Assembly: GCF_964355755.1 (NCBI RefSeq)
Contig: NC_092675.1
Location: forward strand, 21,218,912-21,282,911
Direction of reading: 5' to 3'
DNA length: 64,000 nt
Source of the DNA: Antedon mediterranea
Lineage: Eukaryota > Echinodermata > Crinoidea > Comatulida > Antedonidae
Shown: one piece after another, positions 46,172 through 57,070 of the stretch
How positions within the stretch are numbered: the first letter of the stretch is position 1
How the letters are laid out: each line of letters begins with the position of its first letter
The notes under the pieces: generated by a model
What the model was told of the DNA's origin: nothing
Seen by the model: only the letters and a program-made list of their open reading frames with translations
Databases searched by the model: none
Program-made: the position numbers and the translations under genes

Positions 46172-48184
46172 GGTGTAAATTCAACTCAATTCAATTTCTT
46201 TTTATTTCGGAAATATCATCCATATTAATAAACTTATTAACAGAAAAAGAAAAATCTAAACTTAAGTATAAAGAATGCTTCTCCATCTACAATACATTTT
46301 GGAGTTATGGAGCATATGTTTGCAAACACAAGCAACAAGGATGTTATCACTATTCAACATACGTTGCATGAAACCATAGGTAGATTTTCGCATGTACTCA
46401 TTAAAGGAAGGGACACCATGTTCAATAAACATTGCACTGGCACTACTACTTCTACAGACATTAAGTATACGGCGCAGAGCATTATTGTAGCATACATTAA
46501 GAGATCTAATAGTCTTCATACGATAGTTACACCAAAGGGCTGCACAATACATATTAATACAGTAAGATCTAAAGAGACAACATTTAAAATTGGTAGAGCA
46601 TTTCATAAATTTACGATTGAGTGAGTTGCTTATAATACATAAAGACCTGTACTGACTTTGAATGTCGGCCTCATCACTGCAATCACACATAAGAATATGA
46701 CCAAGATAGGTACCTTTCTCAACATAAGCAAGTTTTTTACCAACAAGTTTAGTAATAGAATTACCTTCAAGTTTGCAAGTACGAGGACAGAAACGCATAC
46801 AAAAAGATTTCTTATCATTAAATAAAACATCATTCTCTTGCGAAAACTCTTCACAAACATGTACCAATTGCTGGAGACCAGCAACTGAGGGGGCAAGTAG
46901 AACAAGATCACCCGCATAACTAAGATGATTCAAGATAATGTTTCTACATTGGCAACCCTGACACAAACCACTTAGTCTACAATTTAGAGTACTAATATAT
47001 ATGTTATAAAGGAGAGGGGACATAACCCCACCCTGTCTAACTCCATTGGATACTGTAAATGGATTTGAAACAGAGTTTCCCCAACGTATCACAAAACTCT
47101 GCTTCTCATACCAACATTTGAGCAATTTAACAATACAAAGATTAATACCATTGTTAATGAGCTTATTATAAAGAGTCCAGTGATTGACTCGATCAAAATC
47201 CTTACTGGCATCTAGAAAGCAGGCAAAAACTGGACTACAATTTCTATTGTAGTAGTCAATTACATGTTTTAATACAAAGATACACGTATCAGTCGAGTGT
47301 TTCGCTTTAAATGCAAATTGGTAGTCATTGGATTCCAATGGGTTACCACAATGACTGATCAAAATGGATTCAAACACCTTAGATAATACAGACGCTAAAG
47401 CAATAGGTCTATAATTATTCTTATTAGTAGTATCACCTGATTTGCTCTTAACAATCGGCACTAGAATAACTTTAACAAGATCTTTAGTTACATGACCATG
47501 ACACAGCATAGCATTATAGCATAAACTCAGGATATTAAGTCGTTTACTACCATATTTAAGATGTTCACCACCCAAACCATCAAGTCCGGGTGATTTTCCT
47601 ACAGAAAGTTTATCAATGCAATTAGATACAAGATCATGAGTGACATTAATACCAATCTCAGGCGGACAGTATTCTAGAGTCTCCTCTACAAATGCTTTAT
47701 GAGTCGTGTTATCCACACAGTTAAACAAATTCTCACAATGCTTGGCCCAATGATTACATATGTTGTATTCACCACTAACATTATCAATAACTTCAGAGGT
47801 ATTAGCTCTAGTATCATTCGTATGCTTAACACCTTCCCAAAAACCTTGGTAGTCCCTATTACTGTAAGACTGAGCTAATTTATCAGCTCTCAGTTGTTGA
47901 TCATTCTGTTTACACGTGCGTAATGCCAACTTAAAACGAGAACGAGATATTTTCATAGAATGAAACAAGGGCCCATTCCTTGGTTTGCCGTTGTTAGTTC
48001 TCCATAATAAGAAGGCTTCACGAGCAACAGAATGCAGATCAGAAACATACTCATTCAAGCCCGGCACAATATTATATGACTTGGACCTAGTGGGCTTCAA
48101 ACATTCACTAGATGCACGTTTTAGGCAAGCAATAATATTGTTATACAGGTCATCATAAAGAAGCAGGGATTTGAAATTAGATAT
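46172..48184 (-). mobile_element. Non-LTR retrotransposon, RT region, inactive
   Basis: Minus-strand LINE fragment. Its 3' end (46172-46260) carries an AATAAAAAG word and an ATTGAATTGAGTTGAA simple tail. The open frame runs from 48184 to 46262 and contains only reverse transcriptase and downstream sequence; the endonuclease is missing, cut by an in-frame TAA at 48185-48187. Lies between ST-5 and ST-6. Its 5' third is duplicated at 48911-52549. Confidence 0.8.
46262..48100 (-). CDS. LINE reverse transcriptase (612 aa), catalytic motif changed to YAGD
   Basis: RT blocks in order: NNYRPIALAS, FLDASKDFDRV (usually DASKAFD), GVRQGGVMSPLLYNIY, then SYAGDLVLLAPS where YADD is expected (GGT for GAT, near 46912). 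The first catalytic Asp of the pair is lost, so polymerase activity should be abolished although the frame is open. The C-terminal part has a thumb-like region. Non-LTR clade uncertain (CR1/Jockey-like group by motif style). The ATG is internal: the frame is open upstream to 48184. Confidence 0.8.
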   Translation of the reverse strand: MKPTRSKSYNIVPGLNEYVSDLHSVAREAFLLWRTNNGKPRNGPLFHSMKISRSRFKLALRTCKQNDQQLRADKLAQSYSNRDYQGFWEGVKHTNDTRANTSEVIDNVSGEYNICNHWAKHCENLFNCVDNTTHKAFVEETLEYCPPEIGINVTHDLVSNCIDKLSVGKSPGLDGLGGEHLKYGSKRLNILSLCYNAMLCHGHVTKDLVKVILVPIVKSKSGDTTNKNNYRPIALASVLSKVFESILISHCGNPLESNDYQFAFKAKHSTDTCIFVLKHVIDYYNRNCSPVFACFLDASKDFDRVNHWTLYNKLINNGINLCIVKLLKCWYEKQSFVIRWGNSVSNPFTVSNGVRQGGVMSPLLYNIYISTLNCRLSGLCQGCQCRNIILNHLSYAGDLVLLAPSVAGLQQLVHVCEEFSQENDVLFNDKKSFCMRFCPRTCKLEGNSITKLVGKKLAYVEKGTYLGHILMCDCSDEADIQSQYRSLCIISNSLNRKFMKCSTNFKCCLFRSYCINMYCAALWCNYRMKTIRSLNVCYNNALRRILNVCRSSSASAMFIEHGVPSFNEYMRKSTYGFMQRMLNSDNILVACVCKHMLHNSKMYCRWRSILYT

Positions 48185-48882
48185 TTATCTAATCAAATCT
48201 ATTAATGTTTTGTTGAGGAGGATGCTGTATTTTGGAAGATTTGATTAACTGTTCCATTCAAACTTTTATTGGGGATGGATGCATGGAAATGGATAAGCGG
48301 ATTAATGTATTATAGAGGATGGAATGTGTGTTGAACCATTCTATCGACTATGAGCGGTGTGCGGATACATATTGAAATAAATATGCCATTACAATAATTC
48401 ACTAACAATAGCCATTGAAGTAGCTAACTGAACCTTGTATTAAGTTAGATTAATTTATATGTAGTTACAATAAAGAGAAAACATAATACATTGAAAAGAG
48501 ATTCCAATAACAATTGTGTGAACTGAACCGTACACAAATAACATACAATTAATATTTAAAGGATCTGTATTTGTAGAAAATAATTTAGTAAAGCCGTCGC
48601 CGTTATTATTTAGAAAGCCGAGCTTTCTTCAAATTACTCTTTTTAAAAATAACTAGTAGACTTACCTTACTTTTTATGAAATGAGAGCTGGTATTCTTAA
48701 ACACACCCTGACGTTAAATATACTATCAGTATAACGACAAAGTTGTTATGGACTTAGTTCACGAGTTATTTCCTTGGTTCATTAAATAGAGTGCGTCCTC
48801 GCTATTAAAGTTAATTTTATTGAGGGCGTCGTTGCAACGCACCGCGGGTGGTACCATGGGCAAGCGGAGTAGAATGGCTTGC
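47638..48882. repeat. Tandemly duplicated segment, copy 1
   Basis: Covers the 5' part of the LINE plus about 700 bases of upstream flank, ending ATGGCTTGCAAC. Copy 2 is 48911-49014 plus 51511-52549. Copies differ by scattered substitutions and small indels. The flank ends with GTTGCAACGCACCGCGG ... GGCTTGCAAC, a short inverted pair. Confidence 0.8.
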
Positions 48883-48910
48883 AACGTATCACGCTCTTTA
48901 AACACAATGA

Positions 48911-51900
48911 TAGGAGTGACATTAATACCAATCTCAGGCGGACACTGAGTATTCTAGAGTCTCCTCTACAAATGCTTTATGAGTCGTGTTATCCACACAG
49001 TTAAACAAATTCTCATAACTAGATGGCACGCTCGCTTCGCTCGCGTACCATCTAGGGGTGCTCACAGATGGTTCTCGAATACAGTAGAATAGAATAGAGA
49101 CAACAAAACCAATACTGGATTCCATAAAGGACAATTAATTTATGTGGACTAAAGAAATTAGGGAGAAATGGAAATGTATGTACCGGGGAATTGGGCGGCA
49201 CGTGGTGGTGGTGATGGAACCGCAGTAATAAAGTTGATTGTATTTATATATTATAAGAACCAAACTAAATAAATAGACCTAGACATTCTGCGAAATGGAA
49301 ATCGGAAATTCAAGCTCCTATTCAGTGAAAAATTAAACTGTAGTCTACCTAAATATTTAGGGCAAATCATCGGTTGTGGTGGTTGAAATTCCTGTAAACA
49401 TTTGTGTGAACCAAACTGGGTCGAATTTCTGTCATGAGTACTGATTTGTTGGCCTGTGATTTATGACGCCTAAGGGATCTATCTAGACTTATTTTTTAGA
49501 ATAATGTACGTACCTGTCAGATACAATTGTCTTGTGTCGTATAATAAATAAGTACTGTAATAGTTACTGAAGTTACTATTACAATCTCGTCAATGAAAAC
49601 ACGAAAATGTATATGCACTTACTTATGAAAACGTATACAGTATTATACTCAGTTATTGAAACAGTAGGTTTAAAAAAGTTTCGTTTGTCTGTAAAATGAT
49701 GTAATCAAGCTGTTTACATGAGTCTTAATTTATAAGCACATCAATAATAAAATAGTTTATCTATCCTGTAATTGGCGACATTATGGTCGCTGTTGAATGA
49801 AATAAAGCCAATCGGTATCATATTTGTACAGAAACGTTTTCGCGGCCGAAGGGTGTAACCTAAATTCGTTGTATTATCGTCAAGAACTAACTGTAACTAA
49901 ACTTACATAGAAAGTAGGGTATCATAAATTTGGCCTTAGCACTCGGGGGAGTGGCTAAGATGAAGTCCGTGGGACTACTAAATATAAATTGTAATGAACA
50001 TAAATAGGAATATTTCATGTTTCATTATCAATGTATAATAAATGGAAACTGTTTACCGATTCAAATAATATAAATTGGTTTTTAACATTTTCCGAACCTA
50101 TTGCAAGTTTATTCTCAAAGGGCCCATATATTTACCTACCGTATGTGTTAAACCAAGGGCTCATAAATTTACCTACAGTACTTGTGTTAAACCAAACTCT
50201 GGCAGACTGAGAGATTGGGATGTTCCATTCATCGCAAATCAATACATTTGTATAATCGTATATTAAATCTATCAAAATAGTCTTTTTTAAAGAAAATCGG
50301 CCTGTCTTCAACATTATGATGGTGTACTCTAGCAATCTATCAAAATAGTATTTTTTTAAAGAAAATCGGCCTGTCTTCAACATTATGATGGTGTACTCTA
50401 GCTGTTCAACCGGTTTTCAGCTATTAAAAACAATTATCGTAGGAGGAGATAGGAAAATGCGAAGCCTCCTTGCTATGTAACATTAGGGTTGAGGGATGGG
50501 AAAGCGGATAGGTACAAAGAGGAACAATTTTTAAATATATTCTTTATCCACTGAGTAACGAAATATTTTGTTCATGTTTTATAGGCCTATAAATAATATA
50601 CCTCTAAATACAGTAGGCCTAAAACATTTGCGATTTAATACTTTGTTAAAACTGTCACTGTCATAATCGATTGAAATATTAAAGTACATGTCACGATACA
50701 CCACTACGACGTTTATATTTTTGGTAATTATTAATTAATACAAACGTTGAGAAGGAACTGTCAGTATAAAGTTTATTTGTATATCTAACAGTAGAGCCTA
50801 TCCACAGTCTCAGTAATAAAGTTTATTTGTATATATTTTTATATTACATCTAACAGTACGAACATTCACAGTAAGAAATGTTCGATTCAAATGAAAAATA
50901 GTTAATAGGTATTTACAGTATTGTCAAAGTATTGCAAGTTTATTCTCAAAGGGCCCATATATTTACCTACCGTATGTGTTAAACCAAGGGCTCATAAATT
51001 TACCTACAGTACTTGTGTTAAACCAAACTCTGGCAGACTGAGAGATTGGGATGTTCCATTCATCGCAAATCAATACATTTGTATAATCGTATATTAAATC
51101 TATCAAAATAGTATTTTTTTAAGAAAATCGGCCTGTCTTCAACATTATGATGCTGTACTCTAGCTGTTCAACCGGTTTTCAGCTATTAAAAACAATTATC
51201 GTAGGAGGAGATAGGAAAATGCGAAGCCTCCTCGCATTTTTTTGGCGGGTATTTTTCAAGATGGACATCCATTAGACAGTGTATACCACGATCGGAAAAC
51301 ACCCCTATTTGGGGCAAATCGTTGAACCTAAATTCGTTTTAATCGTCAATAACTAATTATCTAACTCAATTTAATTAGTAAACAGGGTTACATCAGGCGG
51401 TTAAAATCAGTACCGAAAGTACGAACCAACTTTACATACCATCGAGTGAAAATTCTAGAAGTAAGGCGCGATTTACCGAATTTTGCCCTTACGTAAATTT
51501 ATATATAGATTATTCACCACTAACATTATCAATAACTTCAGAGGTAGGCCTATAGCTCTAGTATCGTTCATATCACCTTCCCAAAAACCTTGGTAGTCCC
51601 TATTACTGTTGTAGGCCTAAGACTGAGCTAATTTATCAGCTCTCAGTTGTTGATCATTCTGTTTACACGTGCGTAATGCCAACTTAAAACGAGAACGAGA
51701 TATTTTCATAGAATGAAACAAGGGCCCATTCCTTGGTTTCCCGTTGTTAGTTCTCCATAATAAGAAGGCTTCACGAGCAACAGAATGCAGATCAGAAACA
51801 TAATCATTCCAGCCCGGCACAATATTATATGACTTGGACCTAGTGGGCTTCAAACATTCACTAGATGCACGTTTTAGGCAAGCAATAATATTGTTATACA

Positions 51901-52549
51901 GGTCATCATAAAGAAGCAGGGATTTGAAATTAGATATTTATCTAATCAAATCTATTAATGTTTTGTTGAGGAGGATGCTGTATTTTGGAAGATTTGATTA
52001 ACTGTTCCATTCAAACTTTTATTGGGGATGGATGGAAATGGATAAGCGAATTAATGGATTATATAGGATGGAATGTGTGTTGAACCATTCCATCGACTAT
52101 GTACGGATACATATATTGAAATAAATATGCCATTACAATAATTCACTAACAATAGCCATTGAAGTAGCTAACTGAACCTTGTATTAAGTTAGATTAATTT
52201 ATATGTAGTTACAATAAAGAGAAAACATAATATAATACATTGAAAAGAGATTCCAATAACAATTGTGTGAACTGAACCGTACACAAATAGCATACAATTA
52301 ATATTTAAAGGATCTGTATTTGTAGAAAATAATTTAGTAAAGCCGTCGTGTATTCTTAAACACACCCTGACGTTAAATATACTATCAGTATAATGACAAA
52401 GTTGTTATGGACTTAGTTCACGAGTTATTTCCTTGGTTCATTAAATAGAGTGCGTCCTCGCTATTAAAGTTAATGTTATACTTTATTGAGGGCGTCGTTG
52501 CAACGCACCGCGGGTGGTACCATGGGCAAGCGGAGTAGAATGGCTTGCA
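48911..52549. repeat. Tandemly duplicated segment, copy 2, split by Helitron-like element 2
   Basis: 48911-49014 matches 47638-47737 and 51511-52549 matches about 47767-48882; about 30 bases of the original between these blocks are missing. The LINE frame here is only a remnant (protein fragment at 51617-51853, MKPTRSKSYNIVPGWNDYV). Confidence 0.8.
49019..51509 (-). mobile_element. Helitron-like element 2 (about 2.5 kb, minus strand)
   Basis: On the minus strand it starts A|TCTATATATAAATTTACG (5' end 51509) and ends with the palindrome around GAGCGAAGCGAGC and CTAG|T (3' end 49019). About 570 bases at its 5' end match element 1 in ST-4 in inverted orientation. It contains an internal direct repeat (about 50099-50470 and 50931-51230) and a further 67-bp tandem duplication near 50267-50400. 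No Rep or helicase ORF. Confidence 0.7.
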
Positions 52550-53164
52550 ACAAATGATTGTATGTCGCTTGCCGTGGTCCTCTATAAAACATCAACTGAT
52601 ATTGTCGTAAATACTCTATCAATAACGAAACACACCCATGTATAAATGATTATGCGCAGTATGATTGCTCTATTCACATGTATGCGTCGAAGATCAATTG
52701 ACAAAAACAAACGTATTGCTAAACAACTGTCTTTATTTCCTTAAAATTAGACCACGGAAAGATTATTACTTATTATTATTATTATAAGTGTTCGATTCTA
52801 ATTGTTTAAATAAAATATGTAATTATTATATTTTGATTATTATATTTCAGCAAAGCATAATAAACACGTATGTAATAAATACAAATATGTAATTAAGCAA
52901 TAAAATATTCAAATTCCAGACTGAGATTTAAATGTATTAACTTGATATAGGCCTAACCTGAGATTTTACTGTATGGACCTAACTTGCTATATCACTGTAA
53001 CTTGATATAACCTGAGGTTTAACTGTAACTTGCTAATCACTGTAACTTGAAATACTGGAAATTGAATATTATATCAACTCGTTATCTACATTATTGTTTT
53101 ACGGTTCGTTTATGTTTTCAATAATCGAATGGGACACTCATGGTGTGTTTACTATTTGACTGCA
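52550..53164. other. ST-6 3' flank
   Basis: AT-rich, with short repeats of AACTTGATATA-type words (about 52950-53060). No gene is seen; the ST-6 3' UTR would lie here. Confidence 0.5.
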
Positions 53165-54030
53165 TTATTCAAAATCAAATACTAATCCGGTGGTATGAAG
53201 ATTCTCTCTGATAACAACATCAAACTGCTCATTTTGAGCAACAGTGAAGTGGTTCTTCCAGTCACCAATTTGACCTTAACATAGATAATAAAGATATTTT
53301 CTGTTGGAATATGTACAAGTGCAATATGGAAAGTTAATTATAAGACCAGAAATTGTAAATAAAATAATACAACAATGACTATTACGGTAGCCAATATACC
53401 ACTATGTTATTTTTCGAGAATTATTTGCTGGAAAAAATCGCGCTGCACTTACTATCCAATTACAACACAACGAATTATTCTGACTAGAGGGTGAGCTCGC
53501 TTCGCTCGCTCCCCCTCTAGGAAGTGTAGACGATGGTTCTCGGAATGATAATGACTCAGGACGTAAAAAGTCTTAGAAGGACATTCTGGCCTGGACAATT
53601 TCGGTCGGTTACCATTATTTAAATGCTTTTGATATTCGTAAAACTAAACGTACTCACTAACCTAAAATAACAAATGCTTGGTAAATTGTAGATAACAATC
53701 CGAAGAAATCTATACTAAAAATAGTATAATTGTGTTATAAATATAATACAATATTGTGTGTATAAATGTGGATGGGCGTTTATTAGATGTATTTGGGGTT
53801 GGGGGGGGGGGGGAGAGTGGTGAGTAGCGAGATATTTATTTAAATTGATGTTTTGTTCCGGGCGTTTATTCAAATAAATACCATCCTAATTGGTATAATT
53901 AATACATTATTCCGCGACACAGTGGCCTAAGAAGGAAGACGTTTTAGACGGCTTGCAACATGGGCAGAAGTATCCCAGGGTCCTGACGGGACACAGATAG
54001 CGCACAGTATACATAAAGTCCTGGCAGATT

Positions 54031-55608
54031 AAGATTGCACAGCTAGCAGATGACACTGTGCTTTTTCTAAAGGATATAAATAGTATAGATAACAGCATAA
54101 GTATTATTGAAAAGTTTGGAGAGGTTTCTGGATTAAAATTAAATAAGAATAAAACAAATGCTTTTTGGCTTGGCAGTTTAAGAGACTGCAAGGACACACA
54201 TGGTAACATTTCTTGGACATCCACACCAATTCGGATATTAGGTATCTATGTTGGACATGATAAGGAATATTGTTATCAAAAGAACTGGAAAGAAAAAATA
54301 GACGCATTAGAAAATACCCTAAAAACATGGGAGAAAAGACACCTCACTTTTTTTGGAAGAATTACTATTGTAAAAACATTAGCGCTCTCAAAAATTATAT
54401 ACAATTCCTGCATTTTGCTAGTACCAGAAAAAGTAATAAAAGAGGTGGATAAATTAATTTTTAAATTCATTTGGGAAACCAAGAAAGAGAAAATAAAAAG
54501 AAAAACCATGTGTGCCAATTACAGTCAAGGTGGTCTAAAAATGGTAGAATTCAGATCTCAGGTAATATCTTTCCAAGTTAAATGGTACAGGAGACTGTAT
54601 GAAAACGATGATGCCAAATGGAAATATTTACCTACATTTTATATAGAAAAGATAGGCCCAAAATCATTAACCTCAAATTTATCAAAAGTTCCGTGTAATA
54701 TATCCGTACCACCATTTTACCTCTCAGTTATTAAGTCTATAGCAGTAGCTAATGCTTGTAATAATAGATTAAATAAGGAACCAATAAGCTATGATGACAT
54801 TATTAATCAATCATTATGGGGTAATGAGTTTATATGTATTAAAAAGAAGCCGTTATATAACTGTAACTGGATTAGTTCAGGGTTTTTAAAAATATATGAT
54901 GTAATAAATAATAATGTGTTTAAGCCTGCGATAGAGATAAAAAGATGGTTAAGATGTACACAAAATTGGATCAGTGAATATTCATGTATATTGAAAGCCA
55001 TTCCAAAAGAATGGAAATGTATTTTAAAATCAACACATGACATTAATGTAAATGATATACCTATTACAAACAATAAGGTCTTAAATATGACGTCTAGACA
55101 ATTATATAGATTCATAATAGATGCTCAATATATTACACCTACGGCACAGGTTAAGTGGGAATCCATATTTGGTAATATGCCATGGACAAAAATATGGGTT
55201 AAGAAAGTTTCTGGTCTTAAAGAAAAAAAACTGGCACATTTTAATTTTAAATTGTTGCACAGAATATTGCCAACAAATGAAAGATTACATAGGTGGAGAC
55301 TTGTAAATTCCCCATGTTGTGACACATGCAATGTTATTGAGAATGATAAACATATGTTAGTAGAGTGCATAACAGTAAAATGTTTATGGAGAGAGATAAA
55401 CGAAATAATTAGAGCAGTAAGCATACATATTCCTGTTTTTTCTTTCAAAAGACTTTTATTTGAAACTGACAATAATTACGTAAATAAATTATACACTTTA
55501 GGAGCATTTTGTATTTATAAAGTAAAGATATTAAGTTTATTGGAAAAAGAAAAAAAAATCAATCTCCTACAAATGTTTAAATCTGAAAAAAAGATAAGAA
55601 ATATGTAA
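54031..55608 (+). CDS. L1-like ORF2 C-terminal part (about 525 aa open frame)
   Basis: The frame opens in the catalytic block IAQLADDTVLFL (54034-54069), so the RT palm before it was lost by 5' truncation. Then come the RT thumb (SGLKLNKNKT, LGIYVG) and a long C-terminal region with a CCDTC...H...C cluster (CDTCNVIENDKHMLVEC) typical of L1-type ORF2. No stop for over 500 codons, which points to a recent insertion. It has no start of its own and is unlikely to be expressed. Confidence 0.8.
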   Translation, partial: KIAQLADDTVLFLKDINSIDNSISIIEKFGEVSGLKLNKNKTNAFWLGSLRDCKDTHGNISWTSTPIRILGIYVGHDKEYCYQKNWKEKIDALENTLKTWEKRHLTFFGRITIVKTLALSKIIYNSCILLVPEKVIKEVDKLIFKFIWETKKEKIKRKTMCANYSQGGLKMVEFRSQVISFQVKWYRRLYENDDAKWKYLPTFYIEKIGPKSLTSNLSKVPCNISVPPFYLSVIKSIAVANACNNRLNKEPISYDDIINQSLWGNEFICIKKKPLYNCNWISSGFLKIYDVINNNVFKPAIEIKRWLRCTQNWISEYSCILKAIPKEWKCILKSTHDINVNDIPITNNKVLNMTSRQLYRFIIDAQYITPTAQVKWESIFGNMPWTKIWVKKVSGLKEKKLAHFNFKLLHRILPTNERLHRWRLVNSPCCDTCNVIENDKHMLVECITVKCLWREINEIIRAVSIHIPVFSFKRLLFETDNNYVNKLYTLGAFCIYKVKILSLLEKEKKINLLQMFKSEKKIRNM

Positions 55609-55690
55609 ATCTGCAGGTATACTGTATATGCTCAACCAGATTAAGGAAGAAAATATGTAAAAGAGATACCATGAATGATGAATCTATTAT

Positions 55691-55726
<36 letters not shown>

Positions 55727-55989
55727 CTTGCTACTATATTGTATGTTTTGTAAATATGTATACCTTGATGATTTGAAAACAAAAAGACAAAATGTGAAAA
55801 GCTTTTTATAGATTGATGATAAAAAAAAATGATGAAGGATAAGAAGGTTTAGGTTTAAGTGGTGAAGTGTTTTCATCAAAGCTTTCATATTATAGGTATA
55901 TACCGTATATATGTAATTTGCACATTCTTACTGCATGTGGAATTTTGAAATGATAAAATGGTTAAAAAGAAAAAAAAAATTCTAATTTT

Positions 55990-57070
55990 TTTAATGGATC
56001 ATTAAACACAAATGTTGTTAAATGATAATGTATGTATGAAAAAATAATAGAATAAATAATAAGTAAAAAAAAAATAATTGAATGAACCCACATAGGAAAA
56101 AAAAAGTTAAATGAAACTTTGATGGGTTATACTGTAGATGCAAAAAAGGATAATCTGTTGGAAATAAATTTTGTAAACATTTAAAGATAAAAAAAAAATC
56201 AATGTTAAAGGATGAGGAAAATATAATGTTAACAGTAAAAAGTTTGTAAGTAATTAGTATAACAGAGAATAAGCATTGTTTAAATGAAAATATGTTTGCA
56301 TAGATAAATCCAAAGAAAAATAAAATGGGACAAACCCATGGGATGGATTTATTAAACATAAACGTATTATAATTGTATGAAATAAATATGCATGTAGATG
56401 AAAAAAAAAACAAAACAACTATGTAAGAAAAAAATAAGCTTTGTTAATGAAAATGTGTTATAGATAATATGTATAAAAAGAGGAAACCAGGTAATCAATG
56501 TGGTTAAATGATAATGTATGTATAAACAAAATAATATATGGAAATAGTTTTTAAAGAAAATAAGAAAAAAAAAAAAAAGTGGAATGAATCCACATAAGAG
56601 AAGAATGTAAAAAAGTTAAATGAAAATTTAAGAAGTTATAGATGCAAAAAAAGATCTGCTGGAAATAAAAGTTTTGTAAACATTAAAGAACAAAAATATT
56701 AATATTAAGGTTAAAGAATGAGAACAATATTATGTTAACAGTAAACATATAGTAAGTAATGAGTATAACAGAGAATATGCATTGTTAAATGAAAATGTGG
56801 TAGATGAAAAAATCAAAAACAACTATGTAAGAAAAAAATAAGCTTGTTAATGAAAATGTGTTACAAATAATATGTTTAAAAAGAGGAAGCTATGTAATCA
56901 ATGTGATAATATGTAAACAAATGAATAAAACTCTTTAAATAAGTATATGTATACAGATGATTAAACAAACATTGTAAATATAATGATATGTATTAGTGTA
57001 TAGTGAAAAATATATGTAAAGAGAACAGTGGTATGGAAATAAAAGTGGGATGAACCCACATAAGATAAAA
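55990..57070. repeat. A-rich tandem units (about 490 bp) in the L1-like 3' UTR
   Basis: TTAAATGATAATGTATGTAT occurs near 56018 and 56504; GAATGAACCCACATA or near copies occur near 56082, 56582 and 57050; AACAGAGAATA-GCATTG recurs likewise. Two full units and part of a third. Confidence 0.75.

Noticed and set aside
46307-46624. 105-codon plus-strand ORF
   Set aside because: Antisense of the LINE RT C-terminus.
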